A stretch of DNA of 48,325 bases, from positions 1 through 48,325 of the forward strand of contig CAYNLG010000021.1 of NCBI GenBank assembly GCA_964397995.1, in the 5' to 3' direction. A program made the position numbers and the translations under genes. Below are positions 41,964 through 48,325 of this stretch, in pieces (within the stretch, counting starts at the first letter, position 1; every line of letters starts with the position of its first letter). Below the pieces are notes generated by a model that was given only the letters and a program-made list of their open reading frames with translations, had not been told where the DNA came from and did no database searches. The stretch comes from CAYNLG01 sp964397995. Lineage in GTDB: Bacteria; Planctomycetota; Phycisphaerae; FEN-1346.

Positions 41964-44516
41964 TTACTCCCGCTCGATGACCAGGCTGCTCATCCCCAGC
42001 AGGTACCCGGCCCGCTCGGGCGACGCGACGCGGAACTCCAGCGTGTTCTCCGCCTTCAGGTCGGTCGGGGCGACGGGGACGTAGCGGATCCAGGCGGCGT
42101 TCTCGGGCGTGACCGCGGCCGGCAGCGGAAACGGTTTTCCGTTCAGCACCACCTCGCCTTCGCCGCGCCCCAGCCGCTCGGCGACGAACTTGATCCACGC
42201 CCGCCTTACGCCCTTCCGGGGGACCGGAATCGTCTCCGTGACGCTCCGGCCCGGGGCGACGTCGGCCAGGATGTGCTTGCCGAAGAACTGCTCGCGGTGG
42301 ACCGTCGCCGTCTCGGGCACGGCGCCCTCCAGGGGCACGGCCAGGACGACCATCGAGAGGGGCGCCAGCGTCTCGGCGTAGGGCTTTCCGGGTGTGGGCA
42401 GGGGCTTCTCGGCGACGCGCGGGCGGCCGTCGCCGCCGCCCGTCACCATGTGTCGCACCGTCGCCCCCTTCGCGAACGACGTGCCCTCGGGCGGCGTGAG
42501 GGTGAGGCGGACCTCGCGCGGGGTGACGTGGTCGTTCCAGACGGCCACGGTCAGCTCCGGCCCGGCTCCCATGGCCGCCGGGCGCGGGCACCGCGGGTCC
42601 GTCCCGTCAATCGAGGCCACCGCGAAGACCCGCGGGTCGTCCTTGACCACCTGCACCAGCCGGCCGCGCAGCGACTTCAGCATCTCGAACATCGTCCCCT
42701 GGCCGTGGTCGCTCCACCAGTGGCCGAAGTGGCAGAGCATGCGGCACTTGTCGGGGGTGTCCTGGAGGACGTGGAGGAGCTTGCGTGCGGCCCAGCGGTA
42801 CTTGTTGAGGTCCTCGTAAGCCTGGCGGCCGAGGCCGGCCTCCGGGTAGGCCTGCGGGTCGGTCTGGGCCCCCTGCTCGGTGTTCAGGAACGTGAGGCGC
42901 TTGCCGTGCGCCGTCACGGCCCAGGCCTGGACCACCTCGTAGTTGGCGGGGAGCTTGAGCGGGTCGCTGCCGTAGTCGTGGTCATGGACGGCGTCGGCTA
43001 CCTCGATGCAGGCCTCCAGGGTCGGCTTGTACAGGAGTTCCCAGCCGGCCCAGTGGTCTTCGCTCGGGCGGAAGCCCCAGCCGACGATGAACCGGGCCTC
43101 CGGGGCGGCCTTCTTGAGGGCGCGGCCGAAGGCCAGGGCCGGCTCGCAGTACAGCTTCAGCATCCCGCTGCCCGACCAGTACGTGAACTGCGTCTTGTCG
43201 TAGACCGTCCAGGGCGTGAACGCCGTGTAGGGCACCTCGGCCGTCTCGGTCACCTTCTTCGTCTTGCCGGTTTCCGGGTCCTTGACCTTGCGGGTGACCT
43301 TTTCGGTGACGGGGTAGGTCTGGCCGTCGGCGACGTCGTTCGGCGGGTTGCGGGTCTCGACCATCTCCTGCCAGCGGTTGCGCGGCATGCTGTAGGGCCT
43401 GGCGTGCTCGCTGACGGAGACCTTGCCGTCGGGGCTCCGGCCGCGCCGCCACTCCTGGAGGCCGTAGCGGCACCAGTTCCACGGCGGGGCGTCGAACGCC
43501 TGTGTCCAGGCCAGGTGCGGGCAGACCTGGCCGTCGGCCTTCAGGTGGACGGGCCCGCCCTCGGCGGCCTTGCTCTCGTCGAAGCGCGAGGGCTTGAAGT
43601 TGATGCGGTTGTCGTTGGCCCAGTTCAGGTACGGTTCGTTCCAGAACTCGACCCAGAGGACGTCGGCGGCCTTGCCGACCTCGCCCCACTTCGCGCCGGT
43701 GCCCTCGCAGTGGTCCTTCCAGTTCTCGCCGAAGCGGACGCTGGCGGCGGTGCGGTCGCCCCAGCAGTAGACGCGGCACGGGACGCCGCCCCCGCCGGGG
43801 GCCTTGTTCAGGTGCCGCTCGCCGGTGATGCGGTACTTGCCGAACCGGTCGCCCTTCTGGGCGTACGTGCCGAAGATGCCCGGGGCGACGGTGGTCGTTC
43901 CGTCCACGTCGAGCAGCCGCCCCGTGACGGCAATCTCCAGCGGCGCCGGCGCGGGCAGCGCCACCGTCACGGCCGCCAGCTTCGTCAGCGTGAACCGGAC
44001 GGGGCCGACGCCCAGCGGGTTGCAGCAGCCGACGGCGACGGCCGTCACCGCCTCCGGGTCGAACAGGCCGTTCTCGTCGTGCTGCGAGCCGCCCGGCGGC
44101 GAGTACCACTCGGCCAGCCGGAAGTCGCGGAACAGGGCCGTCGCCTCGTTGGTCGCCTGGGCCAGGTCCGCCGCCCACCCGTGGACGTACCACGTGCCGT
44201 CCGCCTCGCGGAGGCCGACGTAGACGCCGGCGTCGCGGCGGGGGCCGTCCGTCGTCACGGTCAGGGCCAGGGCGTTGGCCTTCGAGAGGTCGCGCGGCGA
44301 ATCGAACTCCAGGACGTGCCACTTGGCGTGGTTCCAGTTGACCCGTTTCGTGCCCATGTCCAGGGCGAACGTCTGGCCGCCCGCGGCCATCTCGGCCCCC
44401 GGGAAGACGTCCTTCGTCACGGCGACGAGGGCTTGGTCGGCGGCCGCGGGGCCCGCCAGGGCCGCCAGCGCCGCCAGGCCCGCCGCCACGGCGAGCGTCC
44501 GGTCGATGCGCGTCAT
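41964..44516 (-). CDS. secreted glycoside hydrolase-like protein
   Basis: 850 residues with a signal peptide (MTRIDRTLAVAAGLAALAAL, cleaved near AAADQ). Residues about 30-180 look like a carbohydrate-binding beta-sandwich. The central part looks like a TIM-barrel of clan A: VLWVEFWNEPYLNWANDN has the NEP acid/base Glu, and KRLTFLNTEQGAQTD supplies a Glu at a plausible nucleophile position. Two C-terminal beta domains follow. Substrate is unknown; agarase/porphyranase-like or xylosidase-like enzymes are possible. GCAAGGAGACACG precedes the ATG. An aldo/keto reductase gene lies upstream and a dehydrogenase gene downstream, suggesting a catabolic cluster. Confidence 0.68.
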   Translation of the reverse strand: MTRIDRTLAVAAGLAALAALAGPAAADQALVAVTKDVFPGAEMAAGGQTFALDMGTKRVNWNHAKWHVLEFDSPRDLSKANALALTVTTDGPRRDAGVYVGLREADGTWYVHGWAADLAQATNEATALFRDFRLAEWYSPPGGSQHDENGLFDPEAVTAVAVGCCNPLGVGPVRFTLTKLAAVTVALPAPAPLEIAVTGRLLDVDGTTTVAPGIFGTYAQKGDRFGKYRITGERHLNKAPGGGGVPCRVYCWGDRTAASVRFGENWKDHCEGTGAKWGEVGKAADVLWVEFWNEPYLNWANDNRINFKPSRFDESKAAEGGPVHLKADGQVCPHLAWTQAFDAPPWNWCRYGLQEWRRGRSPDGKVSVSEHARPYSMPRNRWQEMVETRNPPNDVADGQTYPVTEKVTRKVKDPETGKTKKVTETAEVPYTAFTPWTVYDKTQFTYWSGSGMLKLYCEPALAFGRALKKAAPEARFIVGWGFRPSEDHWAGWELLYKPTLEACIEVADAVHDHDYGSDPLKLPANYEVVQAWAVTAHGKRLTFLNTEQGAQTDPQAYPEAGLGRQAYEDLNKYRWAARKLLHVLQDTPDKCRMLCHFGHWWSDHGQGTMFEMLKSLRGRLVQVVKDDPRVFAVASIDGTDPRCPRPAAMGAGPELTVAVWNDHVTPREVRLTLTPPEGTSFAKGATVRHMVTGGGDGRPRVAEKPLPTPGKPYAETLAPLSMVVLAVPLEGAVPETATVHREQFFGKHILADVAPGRSVTETIPVPRKGVRRAWIKFVAERLGRGEGEVVLNGKPFPLPAAVTPENAAWIRYVPVAPTDLKAENTLEFRVASPERAGYLLGMSSLVIERE

Positions 44517-44612
44517 CGTGTCTCCTTGCAGGTGGGGCGGCCGCGACGCCCGCGGAACGCCCGGGCCGGCCGCCGTCGGTCTTGGAGGCGCGGGGCGCCT
44601 CGCGTATTCACG

Positions 44613-45590
44613 TTACCAGGCGTAGGCCTCGGGCGCTTCGCCGCCCGGCCCGGGGAAGATAGCGTCCAGGCGCTCCATCGTGGCCGCGTCCAGGTCGATC
44701 TCCAGGGCCCGGAGCGACCCCTCCATCTGGTCCATCGTCCGGGGACCGATGATCGGGGCCGTCACCGCCGGGTTCGCCAGGAGCCACGCCAAGGCGACGT
44801 CGGCCGGCTTCTCGCCCAGGTCGCGGCACAAGGCCTCCCACGGCTCCAACTGGCCGCGCAGGGCCTCGATCCGCTTCTGGGCCCCCTCTTCGCCGCGCCG
44901 GCCCTCGTCCGACCCCAGCTTCCCCAGGGCCCCGCCCAGGAGGCCGCTGGCCAACGGGCTCCACGGGATGACGCCGAGGCCGTAATGGCGGCACGCGGGG
45001 AGGACCTCCAGCTCGACGGTCCGCTCCAGGAGGCTGTACTTGGACTGTTCGCTGACCAGGCCCATGACGTTGCGGCGGGCGGCCTCCTGGTTGGCGGTGG
45101 CGATGTGCCAGCCGCCGAAGTTCGAGCTCCCGACGTAAAGGACCTTGCCCTCGCGGACGAGGCAGTCCATCGCCTGCCAGAGCTCCTCCCACGGCGTCGC
45201 CCGGTCGATGTGGTGCATCTGGTAGAGGTCGACATGGTCGGTCTGGAGGCGGCGGAGGCTGCCCTCGATCTCGCGGCGAATGGCGTAGGCCGAGACGCCG
45301 CGCGCCGTCGGCCCGTCGAACATGTGGTTGAAGACCTTGGTCGCCAGGACGACGCGTTCGCGCCGGCCGCCCCCCTGGCCGAGCCAGCGGCCGAGGATCG
45401 TCTCGGTGGTCCCTTTGCCGCACGACCCGCCGTAGACGTTGGCGGTGTCGAAGAAGGTGATGCCGAGCTCCAGGGCCCGGTCCATCATGGCGAAACTGTC
45501 GGCCTCGCTGGTGTAGGGGCCGAAGTTCATGGTGCCGAGACAGAGGCGGCTGACGTCGAGGCCGGTGCGGCCCAAACTGGCGTACTGCAT
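44613..45590 (-). CDS. aldo/keto reductase
   Basis: 325 residues from the ATG at 45590 (MQYASLGRTGLDVSRLCLGT), with GGGAGGAT upstream. The catalytic set is visible: Asp and Tyr in FFDTANVYGG, Lys in VLATKVF and His in LYQMHHID. VSEQSKYSLLER and PIIGPRTMDQMEGSL are the NADPH-binding end. It is an intact relative of the broken gene at 29421-30067. It probably leads the unit with the glycoside hydrolase-like and dehydrogenase genes (96 and 12-base gaps). Confidence 0.92.
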   Translation of the reverse strand: MQYASLGRTGLDVSRLCLGTMNFGPYTSEADSFAMMDRALELGITFFDTANVYGGSCGKGTTETILGRWLGQGGGRRERVVLATKVFNHMFDGPTARGVSAYAIRREIEGSLRRLQTDHVDLYQMHHIDRATPWEELWQAMDCLVREGKVLYVGSSNFGGWHIATANQEAARRNVMGLVSEQSKYSLLERTVELEVLPACRHYGLGVIPWSPLASGLLGGALGKLGSDEGRRGEEGAQKRIEALRGQLEPWEALCRDLGEKPADVALAWLLANPAVTAPIIGPRTMDQMEGSLRALEIDLDAATMERLDAIFPGPGGEAPEAYAW

Positions 45591-45617
45591 GCGATCCTCC
45601 CGATGCGAGTGCGGTAG

Positions 45618-45636
45618 GCCGGGCGTCACGCCCGGC
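45618..45636. repeat. stem-loop in the aldo/keto reductase leader
   Basis: GCCGGGCG-TCA-CGCCCGGC, an 8-base perfect stem with a 3-base loop. It has the same 8-3-8 architecture as the core of the dispersed repeat at 45736-45766. Confidence 0.5.
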
Positions 45637-45649
45637 GCACGTGGAGTTC

Positions 45650-45678
45650 AGTCTGGCCGGGCGCGCGGGGGAATGCAA
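45650..45678 (-). promoter_or_regulatory. possible promoter of the aldo/keto reductase gene
   Basis: Minus-strand TTGCAT (45678-45673), 17 bases, CAGACT (45655-45650). The -10 is a poor match, so this is tentative. Confidence 0.3.
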
Positions 45679-45735
45679 GCGTTCTGTGGGTCGGGGAGAA
45701 GGGGGCGGCGTGCCGCCGCGCGTGTCGTTCGCCGC

Positions 45736-45766
45736 TTTCCGTAGCACGGGCATCCTGCCCGTGAGT
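45736..45766 (-). repeat. dispersed 31-base palindromic repeat, copy 2
   Basis: Exact reverse complement of 32052-32082. It lies in a 287-base gap between the aldo/keto reductase and TPR genes that contains no gene. Confidence 0.7.
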
Positions 45767-45877
45767 TTTGGCTTGCCGTCTGCGTCGTTCTCGCCGTCTT
45801 GCCGTTGTCGTCAGCCCAGCACCGGGGCGCCACAGTCCGGCCGCCCCGGCACGAACGCGGCCCGCGGCTTCCGGCAC

Positions 45878-46546
45878 TCAACCCGTTCCCCCCTCCCCCT
45901 CATCGCCCTCCGGCGTCGGAAGAAGGCCCAGCGCAAACCCCGGCCCGAAGAACTCCTCCGCCGTCAGGTCCGTCGCGTGGAGCGCCGCCACGTGCTTCCG
46001 CAACTTGACATACAGGCCCCCCACTCCTTGCCGCAACACCTCCGTCGCGCGGTCCGCGTCGAGTTCCGCCCGCACCTCCCAAAGCGCCGCCCGCACCGGC
46101 TGGACGGCCTCGCCGGCCCGCCCCGCCCCGCAGAGCGTCGCCGCCAGGTCGCCCGCGACGGCCGCCATCAGCGGCACGTGGTGCCGCTCGCCCCCCGCGA
46201 CGCGCGCCCGCACGAGGCCGAACGCCCGGTCCAGGTCCGCGACCGCCCCGTCCGCATCGCCCTGCTCCCGTCGCACCAGCCCGCGCGGCGCCAGCGTCCG
46301 CGCCAACTCCGGCTCCAGCTCCGCCCGGTCTTCCTTGTGAACCAGCGTTTCCCGGATTCTGACCGCCTTGTCGTAGTCCGCAATCGCCCTCGCCAGGTCG
46401 CCTTGGGCCGCCCGTGCGCTGCCCCGGTTGTTGTACACGGTCGCCAGGTCGTTCCGCAGTTCCGCCCGGTCTTCGTCATCGACCAGCGTTTCGTAGACCC
46501 CGGCCGCCTGGTCATAGTCCGCAATCGCCCTCGCCAGGTCGCCTAG
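45878..46546 (-). pseudogene. TPR-repeat protein, C-terminal part, split by an insertion sequence
   Basis: From the CTAG at 46546 the frame reads LGDLARAIADYDQAAGVYET and NDLATVYNNRGSARAAQ, two TPR-like units of about 47 residues. A helical C-terminal domain follows (ERHHVPLMAAVAGDLAATLC, RKHVAALHATDLTAEEFFGP), ending at TGA 45880-45878 in GDEGEGGTG. An ATG-initiated frame from 46699 exists, but its first 50 codons lie inside the insertion sequence. The N-terminal part continues at 48056-48325 and beyond. Confidence 0.82.
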
Positions 46547-46565
46547 CAGCCCGTTGAACAAGTCG
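46547..46565 (+). repeat. left terminal inverted repeat of the insertion sequence
   Basis: CAGCCCGTTGAACAAGTCG, matching the reverse complement of 48037-48055 with one difference (C versus A at position 13). Confidence 0.8.
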
Positions 46566-46583
46566 TTGTTTTGTCGTTGATGC

Positions 46584-47963
46584 TCACGCGGCCGCCGGGA
46601 GGCAGAGGAGTGGCGCCGGCGCGGTCCGGAGGTGATCTGGGCGAGCCCACCGCGGCCAGAACGACCCCAGCCACACCAGGATACCGGCGATACGGTCAAG
46701 AACGCCGGCCGCGCGGCCGTCCTGGGCCCGGCGGGGCTTCCCGATTCCCGTCAGGGCCCGCATCACCAGCCCCAGGTTGAACCCCGCCACGTGCACCAGA
46801 AGGCGTTTTAAGATATTCCCATGCCCTCGAAGGTGTGTTCGACGCATCCCGCCCGTCTCGTAGCAGTGGGCGAACGTCCGCTCGATCACCTCCCCCCGCC
46901 GACGCATCAACCGCCGGCCGCGCACGCCCCGAATCCGACGCCGGTTCGCATGCACCGCCTGCCGCGCCTCCGCCCGGCCCGACCAGTGCCGCGCGCCCCG
47001 GTTCGGCTCGCTGACGTAACTCCGAATCGCCATCCCGGATAACTCGGTCATGGTCGCGTTGCTGTGGTAGCCCTTGTCGGCCACCACCTCCTCCATCGCC
47101 ACCTCGTGCACGCGCCCTTCGGTCGCCGGGTCGGTCTGAACGTCCAAGAGGTTCGCCACCGCCGCCTCCACCGTCTCCGCCAGACTCGTCGTGTCGCCCC
47201 GGTCGGCGGGCTGGAGCGTCACGGCCACGATCGCCTGGCTGTCCATGTCCACCGCGTGCTCGGCCTTGTGCGCCAGGTGCGTCCGCCCGTCCTTCATCTT
47301 CGTGACCTTCGCGTCCGGGTCGTGCGGGTTCTCCCAATCCTCGTTCGAGGCCTTGTTCTTCCGCTTCCGGTCCAGTTTGGCCAGGTCCTCGCGCGTCGGC
47401 GTCTCGATGCCGCTCGCCTTCGCCAGCCCGGTCAGGAACTCCTGATACCCCTCCCCCGTGTCCTTCCGCACAATCGACCGCAACGCCGCATTGGCCTCCA
47501 GCGTCGTCGCGTCGATCCCGATCGTCTTGCCCTTCAGCAGCCCCTCCGACGCCAGCACCTTCAGCACCCAGGCGAACACCTCCTGGTGCGTCTCCAGGTC
47601 GATCCGGTTCCGGATGATCGACAGGCTCGAATGGTCCGGCGTGGTCTCGGTCGGGGCGCAGCCCAGGAACGCCCGCAACGCCAGGCTGTCGGCCGCACGC
47701 CAAGCGATGCCACGCTCCGAGTCGATGCCCTCGAAGTAACCCACCAGCAGCATGCGGAAGTACACCCCCGGCGGAATGCCCGGCCGGCCCAGCGTCTCGT
47801 GATAGAACTTCCGGCAGAGGCCTTCGACGAAGGCGTCGAACCCGTGCGCGGCCAGCAACTCGTTCAGCCGCGCATAGAACGGGTGGCCCGGCCCCCGCGG
47901 CAACTCGGCCGCCACGATCCACAGGTCGTCCTGCCGCTCCGTCTGCCGCTTGCCCATCGCCAT
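46584..47963 (-). CDS. DDE transposase (IS5/IS1182-like)
   Basis: 459 residues from the ATG at 47963, which has AGGGAGGAC upstream. The N-terminal domain FRMLLVGYFEGIDSERGIAW and TTPDHSSLSIIRNRI is the InsH-type region. The catalytic acids are D in KTIGIDATTLEANAA, D in VVADKGYHSNATM and E in RGEVIERTFAHCYE, so the triad is complete. A Lys-rich segment (RKRKNKASNEDWENPHDPDA) is inserted between the first two. The gene is uninterrupted and the element has both ends, so it may be active. Confidence 0.9.
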   Translation of the reverse strand: MAMGKRQTERQDDLWIVAAELPRGPGHPFYARLNELLAAHGFDAFVEGLCRKFYHETLGRPGIPPGVYFRMLLVGYFEGIDSERGIAWRAADSLALRAFLGCAPTETTPDHSSLSIIRNRIDLETHQEVFAWVLKVLASEGLLKGKTIGIDATTLEANAALRSIVRKDTGEGYQEFLTGLAKASGIETPTREDLAKLDRKRKNKASNEDWENPHDPDAKVTKMKDGRTHLAHKAEHAVDMDSQAIVAVTLQPADRGDTTSLAETVEAAVANLLDVQTDPATEGRVHEVAMEEVVADKGYHSNATMTELSGMAIRSYVSEPNRGARHWSGRAEARQAVHANRRRIRGVRGRRLMRRRGEVIERTFAHCYETGGMRRTHLRGHGNILKRLLVHVAGFNLGLVMRALTGIGKPRRAQDGRAAGVLDRIAGILVWLGSFWPRWARPDHLRTAPAPLLCLPAAA

Positions 47964-48036
47964 TGCGCGTCCTCCCTGGCCACGCGCAGATTAGCGCCAG
48001 CCCTCGACCAGGTCAATATACAGCAATGCCGAGAAC

Positions 48037-48055
48037 CGACTTTTTCAACGGGCTG
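48037..48055 (-). repeat. right terminal inverted repeat of the insertion sequence
   Basis: On the minus strand CAGCCCGTTGAAAAAGTCG, partner of 46547-46565. Confidence 0.8.
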
Positions 48056-48325
48056 CTAGGGCCGCCCGCGCGTTGCCCCGGTTGTTGTAGACCATCGCCA
48101 GGTCGTTCCGCAGCTCCGCCCGGCCTTCGTCATCGACCAGCGTTTTCCATATTTCGGCCGCCTTGTCGTAGTCCGCAATCGCCCCCGCCAGGTCGCCTTG
48201 GGCCGCCCGTGCGCTGCCCCGGTTGTTGTACACACTCGCCAGGTCGTTCCGCAGCTCCGCCCGGCCTTCCTTGTGAACCAGCGTTTCCCGGATTCTGACC
48301 GCCTTGTCGTAGTCCGCAATCGCCC
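48056..48325 (-). pseudogene. TPR-repeat protein, upstream part, open to the window edge
   Basis: The frame is open from the edge: AIADYDKAVRIRETLVHKEG, NDLASVYNNRGSARAAQGDL, then AEIWKTLVDDEGRAEL and NNRGNARAAL. It runs into the insertion sequence and stops four codons later (AAR, TGA at 48047-48045). Joining CTA-G here to GC-GAC at 46542 restores A-L-G-D-L in frame with the fragment at 45878-46546. The start of the gene lies beyond 48325. Confidence 0.82.

Larger units (their letters stand above)
46543..48059. mobile_element. insertion sequence of about 1.5 kb with CTAG target duplication
   Basis: The element spans 46547-48055 (1509 bases) between two CTAG copies (46543-46546 and 48056-48059). 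Terminal inverted repeats match at 18 of 19 positions. It holds one transposase gene on the minus strand. IS5-group elements favour YTAR-type 4-base targets, which fits CTAG. Confidence 0.85.

Noticed and set aside
40692..45617. A 1641-codon open frame on the plus strand
   Set aside because: It lies entirely opposite the dehydrogenase, glycoside hydrolase-like and aldo/keto reductase genes, which have ribosome-binding sites and family motifs. High third-position G+C keeps the antisense frame open.
1..48325. tRNA genes
   Set aside because: I looked for the GGTTCRANNCC arm and for CCA-ended cloverleaf arms and found none that could be folded.

Overview
The window is a G+C-rich bacterial chromosome segment that most likely comes from a member of the Planctomycetota (inference). 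The evidence is a HYExAFE-type protein, small secreted paralogues, a PEP-CTERM (exosortase substrate) protein, large secreted polysaccharide-active proteins, an Nqr-type respiratory operon and planctomycete-style TPR repeats. It carries ordinary housekeeping genes interleaved with several rearranged or IS-damaged loci. No rRNA, tRNA or CRISPR array was seen.

Layout, left to right. At 1-335 lies the tail of a degraded IS3 transposase. From 5254 down to 377 (minus) runs an apparent operon: hisS, a HYExAFE nuclease-like gene, a 64-residue membrane protein, two related small secreted proteins, bioB and a ketoacyl synthase. From 7879 down to 5378 (minus) are hxlB, a CxxC-cluster/phosphatidylserine decarboxylase fusion and pssA, which together cover phosphatidylethanolamine synthesis. 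Divergently, 8070-11101 encodes a sugar kinase/nucleotidyltransferase fusion and a GT-B glycosyltransferase. Next come a uronate isomerase-like amidohydrolase, a TPR protein, and the minus-strand set ADP-ribosylglycohydrolase, nitroreductase, hslV, hslU.

The stretch 16692-18446 is a junkyard: a frameshifted spermidine synthase-like gene, a flippase stub, an acyltransferase tail and a broken IS3 element joined end to end. From 18548 to 29176 there is a carbohydrate region: a heparinase-like secreted protein, an AlgJ/AlgX-like protein with four repeated beta modules, a PHP-domain protein, a sodium:solute symporter and a secreted alpha/beta hydrolase. A second scar (29265-30067) joins a heparinase C-terminus to a broken aldo/keto reductase. 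An 838-base non-coding tract then leads to the oddest gene in the window. This is a PEP-CTERM protein (30906-31637) whose coding sequence is AT-rich from start codon nearly to stop, while everything around it is very GC-rich.

The right part holds hisF, murQ, an nqrBCDEF operon without nqrA, a conserved unknown gene, a PurF-like protein that lacks the glutaminase cysteine, and a sugar-degradation set (dehydrogenase, glycoside hydrolase-like protein, aldo/keto reductase). The window ends in a TPR gene split by a 1.5-kb DDE insertion sequence. That element sits exactly in a CTAG target, and its removal would restore the reading frame. Recognisable promoters (TTG-type -35, 16-17 bases, TA-type -10) precede many transcription units.
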